A stretch of DNA of 64,000 nucleotides from Liolophura sinensis. Taxonomy: Eukaryota; Mollusca; Polyplacophora; Chitonida; Chitonidae. Shown in pieces: positions 44,162-59,200 of this stretch (position 1 is its first letter; each line of letters starts with the position of its first letter). The notes under the pieces were generated by a model, which saw only the letters and a list, made by a program, of their open reading frames with translations, ran no database searches and was not told the origin of the DNA. Both the position numbers and the translations under genes were made by a program. The stretch lies in NCBI RefSeq assembly GCF_032854445.1, contig NC_088305.1, positions 565,001-629,000 of the forward strand. Reading direction: 5' to 3'.

Positions 44162-44247
44162 ATGGGTTTTACCTCATCCTTATTCTTCAAACTGGTAATA
44201 TGGATACTGATCGCTGGACTAGCCCAGCACACACACGCCCAGGAAAG
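44162..44247 (+). CDS. Gene B exon 1: start codon and signal peptide
   Basis: ATG with A at -3 and G at +4. It encodes [20 protein letters not shown] then AQHTHAQE, a typical signal peptide with predicted cleavage after the Ala before QE. Donor gtaacgg. Same length and ending as gene A exon 1. Confidence 0.9.
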
Positions 44248-47200
44248 GTAACGGTTATATTCCTAAACAGCATATGTATTTGTATTTTTATTCTTATTTT
44301 TTCTTTACTTTTCCGCAACTTTTACAGGAAGTTCGTTAAAAGAAATTCACCAAATATAGTATTATAGAAATATAATACTTATAAAGTTTATGAGTTTCTA
44401 GAATTCGCCCGACAATATTAAAGATTGCCTACAGTTAAACAACCGCATTATCTTATTACTTAAGTTAGGGCCTGCTATAAACGACAATATTGCTTTTGCC
44501 AGTTCTGTAAATGTGTTATTTGTGTTATAAGACATATTTTATGCCTTTCCTGTTGCAGCGCATTGTGCGCTGCACTGAATGATATAAAACTATGACACAT
44601 TCTTAAAAAATGGTGATAAACTCACAGTAACATGCACGTTAACATTCTAAGTGTAACATATAAGTGTTGGTCTAAACAGGATTCAGTGAAGAACATATGT
44701 GAAGACTAGACTTGTATAATTATACGATCGCTGGCTTACAACGCGTTTCATTTAATGGTAAAGATGGAAATATGACGTGGTGAATGTATTAGGGTTGGCA
44801 TCCAACCGATTCCATACATACATACATACATACATGCATACATACATACATACATACATACATACATACATACATACATACATACATACATACATACATA
44901 CATACATACATGTATGCGAGGGACCTCCGTGGCTCAGTTGGTTAGCGCGCTAGCTTACCGTAATGACCAATAATGACCAATGGGTTTCCCCCGGGTTCTG
45001 CCCGGTTTCCTCCCACCTTAATGGTGTAAATAAGTAAATCAAATAAAATTTGTGAATCCTACATAAATAATTCCGCACAGCTTTAAAACTTGAACTTGCA
45101 TTTCTCGACGGTCAAAGCATAGTACTCACAATCGATTTAACAATTCCAGCGTCTACAAGATCAGAAAACAATGTTCGTCTTTGAGTTGTGTATCGCGGAC
45201 ACACCAGTAAAACATGATGGACAGTCTCTTCAGCCTGACAAACATTACAAAGATCTGAATGGCGTATGTTGAATCTTTCCACGAAGCTATTTACTTGGAG
45301 ATGTGAACAGATATCAATAGTAGACAAAATTCGAAGGAGTAAAATGTCGATGCCCTTAGTTTGATTGACACTGCATGTTAGGGCATAAAGTCTAGTGCAG
45401 ACCAGTTGTACACTATCTTTTAGTGTTCAAATTTTTAATTTTTTCGAAAACTTTTTTTCCATTTTATGTTCGGAAAACAACTCTTTGAATCAAACTAAGG
45501 TAAAAAGTTAATAATGTAATATTTTATAATTGTAACAACATTATGTTCTTAATAAAATATTGCTATATTGTATTTACTAACATACTTGTAAACTTGGCAG
45601 GCTATCTGCGAAAATTTGAATTATGTTGTCTGTTCGCCTATATATCATATCGTTTTTTCTATAGCCATTGTACATCAATATTTGCTTGCAAACACTATTG
45701 ACATGGTTTCAAACAATACAGTATAGGATTTCACACCTGCATTGTACAATTATCTGTGTTCACATATGTGATTAAAACCCGAACAACAGGTTAAAAAAGT
45801 CTTCGTGTTTGAGATCCTAAATTAGGTAAGTTCTGAAGTCAAATGTCACTCATTTAAATGATTCATGCACCAGATGCTGCACTCAATCAATTCCAGGATC
45901 GATTATAAAGAAAGGGTGCTGTGATTGCAGATTTTATCGTTTACGATTTATGAATAGATGATTTGCAACTGACCAGTAACGAAACGATTACTCCCACAGT
46001 GTTAATGCGTCTCACAGCGTGTTGCCTCACGATAAGGTCCATACCCTGTCACACAGACATCCTTTGTCGTTACTTAACCCACGCGTCGCTCGTTCTTTAT
46101 TCATTTACCTGTCAAATAATTATTCCTACAGGTATTCAGCTGATGCATCTGTGCAAATTGCATCTCGTGCACCTGTGACAAACTGTGACATCTCCTGCGC
46201 TATCAATAATATGTGCATGTGACAATATTAGCGTTTATTATGAGTCTTGATCATAGATTCTGAACGGCAAATACTTAAATCTATTTGGGAAATAAATTAA
46301 TGTCTAACGTATGCAATATACAAAAAATCTTACGTGGCTAATCCCTCTTAATCTAAGAAGTATATAGTAGAGATTTCATCAGCTTGATTCGTTATTTTGT
46401 GAAAATATCATCCCGTGACAAGCATAGATAAATTCAAACAAATAAATTTTGATATTCAAATAATGATGTTTTATTCCAATTGGAATGGAATTTGTGTCGA
46501 ATCAGTAATTATTGATTGAATAAACTACTACATCAACCAATTAATCAACCGTCTGACAATAAAATCAAAACAATGTGTCATCAATTAATTTGTACAACGC
46601 AACATTTACTTGGTTTTTGTCTCGTCCCATTCAATATAAAAAAAAGTTTCAACTCTCTTGATTCCAGCGGCCATTTCTGCACGGTAAGTACGACAAAGTT
46701 AGTATCTAAGACTGACAAATGCACCGAATTCACCAGCAATGCCATCAACGGCTTCTTCCTGAATCGGACAGCATCAGGCCTGGCTGATCTGACTGAGAAG
46801 CAACTGAAGGATAAAGTGGACAGCTGGAATAAGAACCCGGATTACAGCGCCGATTGTATTTTCACAAGGTAAAACTTCTTTGTCTCAATTAAATGGAAGC
46901 CAGCATGAGCTGGACTTGAACTTACAGCAACCACATCGCTGACGATTAAGTAATCAGGTACAACATTCACACATCTGTTTCGACATACACCGTCATACTG
47001 ATACATAAACCTGGACAGTTGTCCTCCACCCCCGCGCTCTGCCCGGTTTCCTGCCACCATAATGCTGGCAGCCGTCGTATAAGTGAAATAATCCTGAGTA
47101 CGGCATACAACACCAATCAAATAAATAAATAAATAAATGCATTTTCTTGCTCTTCATATCTATGCTGATTTTAATTTTTTTAATGATATGGATAAAAATT

Positions 47201-50200
47201 AGAGTCAAAGAAGTTACTGATTGGAATGGAATATATGGCATATGAAATGAACTATACAGATATATATATATATATTTGAAAACTAACTAAATGTAAATAA
47301 TCGCAGAAAAGCTCAAAATGTCACGAGGTAAAGGTAGGTTTAGATATATATTTTGGCAAATTACGAGAACTTCAGTTAAAAATGGGTACGGGTAGCATTC
47401 TAATTTTAAACTCTTGGGCAATCCTCCCTAACATTGTGTCGATCAAATTCAACAAGCAATCATACAACAAGTATCTGATGGATTTATTTCAGACAAGCGT
47501 CGCAAAAAGAAAGGGGTTGTTGTGCGGGATGGAAGGGACAAGGCTGCAATGAAGGTAAATGTCATGGTAGACTTTGTCTAAAACAATGGATGTTTTTGTG
47601 GTACTGAGCGCTTTCCTGAGCTCCAACAGCATTGTGAGATATGCCAGTGGATACAGCGTACACCTCTTAAGATGCTAAACAAGGTTCAAATCCAGGGTAA
47701 ATCAGGCTTCAGTCTTTGTAAATGATATAGAACGAGTGCTTCCTCACTAATAACACTTTGACTGAACCCCTCTAAAATGTTGCCACTTACATCCCAAAAT
47801 GGCTAAGTCATGCCGAGTATTATATACACAGAATGTAACTGACGCCAAAATGTGACATTTAAATATTACTACTGAGAAATTTACATCTAAAGTGTAACAC
47901 CAAAATTGTGCTACCCTCCTGTTACAGAGAAACCGATCACTAACATGTGACACTGAAATGTTGCTACTGAGAAACTTACATCTAAAGTGTAACTCCAAAA
48001 TATTTCTACCCTCCTATTACACTGAAACTGATCACCAAAATGTGACATTGAAATGTTGCTTACTGAGAAACTTACATCTGAAGTGTAACACAGAAGTGTT
48101 GCTACCCTCCTTTTACACAGAAACTAAAATGTGACACTGAAATGTTACTACTCAGAAGTGACAAACGAGAGCTAGCACCGAAGTGTTGCTATCCTGGTGA
48201 CAGGAGAAACTGAGAAACAAAATGTGCCAGTGTAATGAAGGTCACCCCCTTAAAAGACAGAAACTGGTCTCCAACAACCACTTCTGTACTTCGACTTGAT
48301 GAAGAATGTAGATGAAGAACAGCATTTACCACTTAAATTATTACACATAATGCTTTCTGTCATCTCTATTTTGCGCTCAAAAATGAAGTTACCTGAGTCT
48401 AGAAATATTAGCAGTGTGTCTAAAATGAAGCTAATCTTCACAAAAGGAAAATCATTTCCTATTAGCATGCATATTTACTCCAGAAATTAGATTTACCTCC
48501 AGAAATTGCTTTTTTCATGCATAGGTTTTGTTTTCCGGAGTAATATTTAAATGAACAATTTGAGAATGTGTTTGTTGTTAACCCCACAGCAATCTGCGAG
48601 TCCTCCTGCGTTAATGGCGGCGTGTGTACTGAACCAAACGTCTGCGACTGTCCCGAGGGCTTTAGCGGCTACCGGTGTGAAGACCGGCTCAGTGGTAATA
48701 TACATATCCTTTTGTACCTGCCCTTTATTTTAGACTCATTTAACATTTCTAAACCAAATCACGGGTGCTGCATGACCTGTGAATTATATATCCCGCAATT
48801 ATCTTCGAAAATCAGGCGTAATTTATCGACCAGTAAACAGACGGAGAGACCATGTCCGTCCCCTAAGAACGTGCATGTCCGTTTTCTTTAATAGTCATCG
48901 CATGCTCTGACTTTGGTTTCCAAATCGACAACAAAAAATTGAACTGTTGAAACTGAAGACCTATTCCTAAAAGTTTCGCGAATAAATGTAATGAATTAAA
49001 CAGTAAATCATTATTCATCTATTCTGCGTTTCAGATGTAACAGATCAGCTACGGTTTTGTTACAAGGGGAAAAACTGCTACGGGATCAAAAAGACGGACT
49101 TTGACGGACTTGTCGTTCCAATGGAGGAATGTTGTGACTCCGGGGATGGCGGCAGTTGGGGTGTTCCTGGTCTCATGTGTACTCCCTGTCTGCTACAAGA
49201 AAAACCACTGGGCGAAAACGGTATGCGGCGACTAGATTTCTTGATAGGGAAAAACGGAATTGTAATTTCAAATTCACCTCATGTTTACTTCCTCTACTGT
49301 CTTCCATTTACCTGATTTTTCTAAGATGTCTTTGTCTTGTTCATCCTACAATACCACAATGCGTATCGTCGTCGTACAAGTGAAATATTCTCGAGTGCGG
49401 GGCAAAACTTCAATCGAATAAATAAATAAATAAATAAATAAATGAAGGCGTATATTAATATGTCGGTTTTATCTCTAACAGGCTATATAGGGCTGGACAT
49501 ACATTTGTATCTGGTTTCTGGTGAAACAATCAACTGTTAGGTTTTAGGCCCAGATTATTACACAAATTATGACTAAATATCAAAGCACAGTAGTGTGAAA
49601 TTCAGCTGTGTATGTACCACTCCCTTATCTGGCCTCTCTCAATTCAGGGGCCTATATTATCGCATAAAATAATGCTTAAGGCGTATTGCATCAAAAGCTG
49701 AAATTGCGACAGCTTTATCGGAACTTTAGAACTGGTATATTTGCCCTATATCATCTCCTCTGGTCATCAAACAGTGGTTAAGATCAAGGCCCATATTTAC
49801 CGATGGTCATAAAATTTAACAGAAAAATTCAAACACAGCTAAAACACAATTAAAATGTCTGGATTGTGCCTTTGTTTAAATTTTGCACATTGCAGATTAG
49901 AACGATGTATTAGCCACGATTTAAGTTCTTTCCTGTTCTGAATTAAACATTTGCAATTTGTGACCCAAGTCTTGTTGCTTGATATATAAGGGCACTGATT
50001 TTCAAAAAATGAAAACCAGCTGCGTGAAAGTGACCCCTATCCTTAGTAAGAGACGAACACGCACGGCTAAAGTGCCCTTTACTTTTTATGTTAGAGGTAT
50101 ATTCTAATGACGTTGTGACACTGTGTGTTATTTTGTAAATTGCAACAATGTAATACATGTATTAGTTTAAGTCCATGCGTTGTAATTGGTCCATTTCACA

Positions 50201-53200
50201 CTTTCTAATTATTATGTATTGTTACAGATATGTAAATTAACCACAACGAACTCTTTGATGCCATTGGTAAATTCACACTAAGTTTTTTTTTTATCACCGA
50301 CAGTGACATCTACTGTGGTGGCAACGAACAACAACCTTGGTTTTGCCACCTGTTTGAACTTCGGTCCAAGTTACTACAGGACATTCGACGGACTGGAGTA
50401 CAACTTCCCCGGGCGCTGTAACTACATACTTGCCAGGGAAGAAAACATTTGGTCCATCGAAATGGAAGTCAGGGATTGTGACAGATTTGACACCTGCCGC
50501 AAGGTGAGTACGGTGCTACGTGAGCGTACCTGTAAGTAACAGGTTAAGAAAAAATATCAGAAAACGACTGTTTCCGGTAGTCTTCAATAATCCTGGATGT
50601 ATGATGTGTAACCTCCGTGTATATTACTTGAGTATTTATGGAATCAAACTAGAAGGCTTTCAGAGAGCACAAATCTACGTTGAAGCGAAATAAACAAATG
50701 CCACCACCAGAGATAAAGGGACAATACTCTGCAAATGAATCCTTTCGCGCAATGGCGAAGAGAATCGTGTTGTAAAAGTCCTGAATTCGCATCCATATAC
50801 AGATTACCACCAATATTTCGTGAATTTGTAATTGACCCTAACCCAAGCTGTACAAAAATTCTCCGCAAAGTTCTGTGAAGACAAACAGAAGTCAGAGAAA
50901 AAACCTCATGTTTCTATATCCTATATTTCTATTATATTCTCTATAATAAAATAATTCTCTATATAAAATGAGATACTACTCAATAGGAATACAATGACGT
51001 GTAAAAATAATGCTTCATAAAATGTGAAGTTAAATTCCATTTATAAACGCAACAGGACTCAGTTCTACCCAGCTTTTGAGCTCTGCCACTCGAATCAGAG
51101 AAACCGACAGTTTACAGTTACAGATATTTGAGGAAATAAAAACAAAGTTTATGGATGTAGGAGGATAGATATTGTTGAACTAAATATAACATATTATTGC
51201 GCTGAACTATAAAATTGTCAACACTAATCGTCCGAGAATATAAAGATTATTCCTCCTAAATTTTATCATCCTAAATTAGTACTTCATTGTATATACAAGT
51301 TGCAAACTACGATATGCTCATATCAAGAAGCTTGCGCTCCACTCATCTGTACCAAGCCGGGCGTGGAGCAGACGACAAAAAATGTGTGACGTCATTTGGA
51401 ACAGGATCTTTTTTATGCGTGCTATACACTATACACAGATTAGCAGTGCAGAGAGCCGTTTTATATAGCTGTCGCAACATTGCGAGCATTTTCCATGTTG
51501 ACGTATCTCTTAACTTTATGTTGTCATGGAAGTTAAGCCTGGCACAATTTACGAGTGTTTCGTAAGAGCAGGCTCTTAGACAATTTCATGTGTCTTTTTG
51601 TTTGACTTATGGCCTTACCGACATGTGTGGGTATGTAAGTACATGTATCACCTACACCTCTTGAAAATAATCTAAATACTTGTTTTAACAGAAACTGAAG
51701 ATGGCATTTAGTTCAGTGACCATCATCGAAGCTGAAGGTTTTGAAGTGTCGGTTAACGGAAAGCCAGTTGATCTTGGCAAGGGCTTCGCCGGAGATGGTA
51801 TGTGATATTAATTTTCCATGCATTCTTATCAGGGCGCATACAGACAAGGTAAAATTAGAGCAAATCTTAATTAAATTTGTAAATTCCAATTCTGGCCTAT
51901 TCAAGACGACACATATGTTGGCTTAAATTCCTTGAAACTTTTTACGAAATCTAGTAAATAATTCAAGAAGACTGTCAGGAATCTCTGTAACATTTCGGAC
52001 ATTTTCATGCAAATATGTTATATAAATCTCTTGCTTAATCAGATGAATATATAAAATTACATGTTTTCTGCCTTGTTATTTCATTTATAGCAATTACGTG
52101 GAACCATCATTTACACAGAATTGGACCCAAAGCTTTACATTTCGCGTGTTCAGGTTCTAATGATCAATATGTTTCAATAAACGAATTATTCTCGCATAAT
52201 TAACCAGGTGTGACGATTTCTATGGCTGGAGATTTCGTTTTCGTGTCAAACTCCCGTGGAATTCGACTGAAGTTTGACGACAAGTCCACGGTGTACGTGA
52301 CACTGGACGATAACTTCCTGGACGTCCCAGTCCAGGGCCTGTGCGGAAATTACAACGGAAAGCCCGAGGGTAAGTCTTGTGTTATGTAACTAGGCGATAA
52401 AAATAGACGTTCATGCATCATCCCGTCAACCAAAATGGGCGTCCCGAGTCAATAATCGTAACACCAATTTCCAAAACAGCGTTCAACAGAAACGCTGAGT
52501 TAAGAAAGTAAACAAAACATTCTGGTAAGGAGAAGCAGTCAACAGTTTTCGGCCTGGGCCTCCTCGGTCGAGGGGCTTAGCACACCAACGTGGTGCAATG
52601 ACCCAGGAGCCTCTCACTAGTACGCTCACTGTGAGTCCAGTTCACGCTGGCTTCCTCTCCCGCGCAAAATGAGAAGAACCGCAGCAACCTGCAGATCGTC
52701 CTGGGTTTACCCCGGTTTCCTCCCACAGCAATGCTGGCCGCCGTCGTATAAGCACAATAAAATAAATCAACAGTTTTATTTGATGATGGAAAGGCACAAG
52801 GTTTGCTTTAGGCGGACGAATGAAATCAGTATCTATGTATGTGAGTGAGGAGGTAAAACGTCACAGAGAAATCAACTCTTTATGGGACAACCCGAGAATG
52901 TTGTCATGTTAATGTTTGTTATAAATGTGATGACAAGCGGTTTTTGGGAATTTTTTACCAGTGACGTCTAATATCCCCTACATAACATCCCTGCATTTTT
53001 GTCTTACCATTTCTGTCTAAGCCATTAAGTTAGAGAGTCGGGCAGGTTGCCAACATTAAAGCATATATATTAAAATAAACAGTTAAAATAAAATCTGTGA
53101 TTAACAGTGATTAACTGAGATAAACTGAGGCCATATTTTATCGGATTAAGTTTGACCATTGCCAACTATCACACTATCGTCACGGCTCCAGTTATTATTC

Positions 53201-56200
53201 ACCATGGCGTAGTCTTTTATGTTTTTAGTCAGAGCTGGATAACTAATTTAATAGTGATTTGAATTACACAATGAAAAAACCTGAATGTCTGTAATAAAGA
53301 CAAAGATAACACCAGCTCATTCAGCGATTACAACAGGTCGCAAGTGGACGTTCATCTCAGCATCGGGTGTAACCCGGATGATCTCATTGTGCGTTTCTCC
53401 TTTGGGAGAGTATCTGTCAGTGAGTGAGGCGGTATAACAGAGATACAGGGAGATCAACACTTTAGGGACATCTAGATAAGGCCTTACTAAGTGGTCGATG
53501 TAACTAAATGGTGGCACTATTACAAACTATGTATTTCCTGTTAAATAGGTACTATGGTTTACTGACAAATAAATGAACACCACATAGAAACATACTATTT
53601 CATACAATTACGTTATAAATCCTTAAAACCCTAAATCAAAGGTCACAACTTACGGTTAATTCTAACAGGTATTCGCAAGGGAAAAATTAACACAAAAACT
53701 TGAAAGTTATTGCCCTTTTTTAGACAGATACTGAATTAATTCCTTATAATTCTATGTCGAAAGGTGTAGGTTATCTTTGCACCTTGCATGTAGATTATAA
53801 AATAGATTACACACTTAATCAATTTATCATTGACTGCGGATATGTATGTGTCTAAAGCAGAGCCTTGTAACCACCGAGTGTTTCTGTACCAGTGGTGTAT
53901 TACGTTCTAAGCTGAGGTTGCCAATGGATCTTCTGTTATTGACATTACAGATGAACTGACAACGCTACAACTGACAACAGTCACAGATATCATGGCTTTT
54001 GGGAACTCTTATGTCATCCCAGACTTGGAGAATCTAGTAAGATGAAGTTTCTTTTAAGTTTACTTGGAGCAATTAGGAACGAGCTAAACGTATGTAACGT
54101 TTATACACGAACGTAATGTTTTTATGGGTCAAGGCAAAATGTCCTTTATCTCGTTTATGTGAATTAATTTCTTCACATTTCAACGACAGAAATTTCCTAA
54201 CTTTCGTTAAAGTATTCACATCTACACTTATTTAGAATCAACACAAGAAAGCCACAGAACTCAGGAGACATGTCTTCTAAATCGGAATTAAATTAATTGT
54301 TTCACTAAATCACACTGACTCTTTAAATAACTTCTTTATCACAATACTGTCTCTGTTGCAACCAAATTTGTTTCGATACATACAGCTGTTAAACACTTAA
54401 CTTAAATGGAAACAGAATCAACGCTTATTGGTCTATTTGAGAAAAACAAGTTCAGACTAGTTTACAAGATAAAAGTGACAACTACGACTGATAACTGGCT
54501 GATCCGTTGCAGTGCGATCCCGCACAAAAGATAGACTACCAATGCAGCAGGGCGGAGGCAGAGAGTGAAGCTATGAGAGCTTGTGGCCACATCCGGGGAC
54601 CTCTCTTCAGTGACTGTCACGGACTGGTAAGTACGCTACGTGGCCACTGTGTGAACACAATAAAACACATACGATCACAAATGTACACACATATGGTTGC
54701 AATGTACACACACTCAATCACAAATGTACACATATATAATGACAAGTGTAAACACATGTAATGAGAAGTGCACACACATATAATGCCAAGTGTAAACACA
54801 TGTAATGAGAAGTGCACACACATATAATGACAAGTGTACACACATATTATGGCAAGTGTAACCACATATATTGACAAGTGTAAACACATATAATGACAAG
54901 TGCACACATATATAATGGCAAGTGTACACACACATAATGACAAGTGTAAACACATATAATGGCAAGTGCACAGACATATAATGGCAAGTGTACACACACA
55001 TAATGGCAACTGTACACACACATAATGACAAGTGTAAACACATATGATGGCATGTGCACAGACATATAATGGCAAGTGTACACACATAATGACAAGTGTA
55101 AACACATGTAATGACAAGTATAAACATATATAATGACAAGTGTATATATATACATAAACATGTATAATCACAAAGTAGCAACGTTCAGCAAGTTACATCA
55201 TAATTGTATTGTGAAGTTCTCCTTTGACTACTGGCCACTATACGGCTGAACTATGGCCGAAATGACGTTAAACTGTAATCATACATTCATTCATCCCTTT
55301 AACTACCGATGCAGGTGGACTCTTTATTGTGGTATCACCGCTGTGTCAGTGAGCACTGTGCCGCCGAGAAAGACGGTAAAGAGGCCCAGCAAGCCGTACT
55401 CTGTGAATACCTGTCCGCCTTCGGAAGAGCCTGCTCTGAAATGGGAGAAGCCATTGAGTGGCGCTCCGAAGCCTTGTGTCGTGAGTCTTACACCAATTCT
55501 CTCAACAATATTTTTGGCACTTTTTACAGTCCATTTTGACAAATGCTCAATATTTTAGAACGGGTAATAATTACCGCCTAAAGCATCTCGGACCTAAGCT
55601 GTCTAGTCTAATGTACATTCCTGTCCTCACGATGAACAAAGTGGTGACATTGTACGCTTGGGCCAGAGTTGCCATTATGGGAAAGGTGCCCCATTCATTT
55701 GTACAGTGTATACATATAACTGTGGAGTAGACACAACCTGGGTATAAGTAGATGGTTTGAAAATTTGAAGAAAAGTTGCAGTTCTTATCTTTTCCCTTTC
55801 TTTAGGCCTTTTCGAATGTTAACACCAAACTTCATTAAATATTTCCAGAACGTATTTTTTCTGTAAATTACGAAAAAGCTGCATATTTACAGATGTCTGT
55901 TAGAAATTTGCTCTGACTGGCTGTAACACGTTTGCAATGAAGTGATTTTTGTATTTCATTTTTTCCCATTTTCAATTATAATATATCCAAGGCTGTATCT
56001 GGCATTGTCGGTACGACAGATAGACTTTACCGGAATGCTTCTCATAGAAACATACGATGAGCTCTTGCTGGTTCCTGCGGTTTTATGTTAGAAAGCCCCA
56101 AACCTACCTAGCGAAGTGCGGTGGTTGCCTTGTAGGTTTGCTTTGTTTCCTGCACCATTAAACCAGATCAAGGAAATATAAGCATAACATATCTTAAGCC

Positions 56201-59200
56201 AAGCATAAAAAATAGAGGAAATGAAAAGATACATAGACAAATGTTTTCGACGTTTCAGCCAAATCTTGCCCGGCTAATATGGTGTTTTCGGAATGTACGT
56301 CTGTTTGCCCGGTCACGTGTTCGTCGGTACACTCTATCATGGGCGAGCAGTGTGTGAAGCAGTGTGTATCCGGGTGTCACTGCGAACAGGGCAGTGTCCT
56401 GGACAACGGTGTGTGCATCCCTGCTGAGGAATGTCCATGTTACTATCACAGAAAACGCTACAACAACACCGAGGAAATCAAGATGGGATGTAACCACTGG
56501 TAATGTAGTCTCTTTCCCTTTCAACTGACCTGATTGTTAATGCACAGGAAAACTTCACCGCACAATACTTTAGGGTTTAAAACTAGGCGGTTTTAAATGT
56601 TGCGTGTGTTTTTGGATGCAGGGGAGAAGGGAGTAGCGGTTGGTAGGGTACCGTGAGTGGTAAGCGTGAAAGGGCAACGTAATGACTCAGAAATCACCAA
56701 TGCGGTCGTTACGATTTCAAGTCTGTATCATGTAGCACCATAGTCCAGACAGACAACGTCAGTTGCGACAAAAACAAAGTACGAGGGTATTTTAACTTAG
56801 GAATTTCTGTGACTAATACAGTGTATTGGCAATGTTGCAATCGTTAAAATGAAAATGTCTACAGACAGAGAGTGCTTAAACTGCAATATTTGCTAGTATG
56901 GGATAAAATCTTCATTCATGTCGCCTTACCTCTTTGAACAGCAAATGTAACCGAGGGAAATGGGAATGCGAGGCGGACCAATGCTCGTCCTCTTGCTCTG
57001 TGATTGGCTACTCTCATATTCAGACCTTTGATGGAGAAAGATACGAGTTCCAACCCGCAGCTTGTGACTATATCCTTGTCGAGGTGAGACTACTTTGAGC
57101 TCAAGTTTTAGTTCCCTGTTATTATATATACTATTAAGAAAAAAGTGATATGCCATATTGTGTTTATATCTTTCTAAAAATACGAATATATTAACGTGAA
57201 AATATAATAAACACAGGTAGACTGTTCAAGATGTGCCATGGTAATCGTCATCATACAAAAGTGCACGTGCAGACGTTTTGCATGGCATGTTCGTGTATCG
57301 GGTTGAGGCACAGTTTCGAAATTGTCAATTAATGAATCATTTCCCACATATCTAGCTGAACAATCCACCCTAGAGAACTAGCCTTTAGACAGCTTCCTGT
57401 ACCAGATGTCTCCTGTGTTATCCATACACTGTTTTATTTAGTTAAAAATATTGAATAATAGTTATGGATGTACCTGTTTTTAATAGTGTATTTTGTCACA
57501 AGTATTCTGTGTTACTTGTGTGGGGTTAGTGTATTTAAAGTGAACTAAATAAGGAGCAATCATAAATAATGGCGAAGACTATAAGAATAAAAAATGATAT
57601 AGGGTTTAGAATTACTGTCAATGAGCTAAAGTTTCGTCCATGACTAAGCTGCTAATGTTTTCTACCTCATTCTTCTGGAGAGTTCTACTGATCTTAGAAA
57701 AATGTTCTAAGTTTTCGGAGTTTCCTACCAAGGAGGAAATAATGTTTTCTAAAAATGCACTATCTGGGAGCAATTTTAGGTCATTTAACGTCCTTTTATG
57801 CTGTTTACACTTATTGGGTAGTGGACTTTGCCATTTTAGATTCTCAAATGACACATGGTATCCAATTTTATGCAGACTTAACATTTGGCACTGGTTCTCC
57901 CATGAGGTGATGCCTTAACCACGTTGTTGTTGTGATTTGCTTCAGCCTGAACGCGGTCAAGTCGGAGAAGACGCCAGAGCGGATTTCAACATCAAACTCT
58001 TGTACGAGCAGTGTGACGCGGTCAGACAGTTGAGCTGTGTAAAGGGTCTTATTCTTAGTTATCGGGGCTCCACAGTTCGGCTGGAAAAAACTTCTGTCGT
58101 CAGCATCAACGGTAAAAACATGCTAAAGAATCTGCCCTACTCCTCCAGAAACATCTACGTCAAACAAGTGACATCCATGTTTAAGATGGTCAGTGGGTTC
58201 GGCTTCCGAGTCCTGTATGACGGAGATAGCCGAGTGTACGTCAAGGTCGAGCCGTTCTTCAAGAACAAGGTAAAAACTCTTAAATGGTATTCTCAAGGTT
58301 GTACAATAACCAGGGGTGTATAATTTAATAATGTAATGTATACAGTTGTCATTTGCATGTGAATTCACCTTTGGAAAAACAAGTTGAAACAACTGCCTAA
58401 ACTCCCTCTGATGTTTTAATAATCAAGTCTCCTGTACCGAGGAAGCACGCCAAGTGTGGGTTCAGCCTTGTTTGGAAGATTTCAAAAGTGGGAAAGATAG
58501 TCACTGTGCACTCCAACTTCCTCCATCAATAGTACGGACCGCAACGTTGTTGAGTGTAGCGTGAAAAAACGATCAACCAGTCAATCAATCTATAAGAAAA
58601 TACAATAATTACTTTTGCAGATCCGCGGGTTATGTGGAAAGTTCAACTACCGCAAGGATGACGAGTTTACAGTACCTTCTGGCATCGTGGAGTTCAAGTT
58701 CAAAGATTTTGCTATGACCTACAAAGATTCCTCTTGCACAGCGCCTGTTCCGGTGATCGAAGACCCCTGCATCTCTGAACCAGTAAGTGACAGAAGACTA
58801 AGGCCAGGTTTCCAGTCATTCTTTGTTTTCTGGTGGGTTAAGAACGTAGCACTGATTCAGTCAGGTAAAACCCTGACCAACTGGAAGGTTTTTCTGGCAT
58901 GTCACAAAGGTAACACTGTGCGTGTCAGTTGAAGTGAACATTCCTTGAGGAAGGCGTCAAATCAAATAAAAAATATGTGAACAAAATATATGATGTGCTG
59001 TTAATTGCATGACCATTCTATTTCATAACATCGGAACTTGGTGACAACAAGCCGCCGATGTCTTCTGCAGTGTAACGTTTGTTGGAGGCACATTTGATAA
59101 AGTTCGTCATTAAGTTGTTATAGGTCGGTGGTTTTACTCCGGATTCTCCTGTTTCGTCCACTCTTAAAACTGACCACCATCGTATTCGTGGAAAAGTATT

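Noticed and set aside
54617-55181. Cys/Tyr/His-rich minus-strand ORFs up to 184 codons
   Set aside because: Translation of the 22-bp intronic array, antisense to gene B.
57618-57884. 88-codon minus-strand ORF in intron 13 of gene B
   Set aside because: Could be a transposase scrap but shows no motif I can name; not called.
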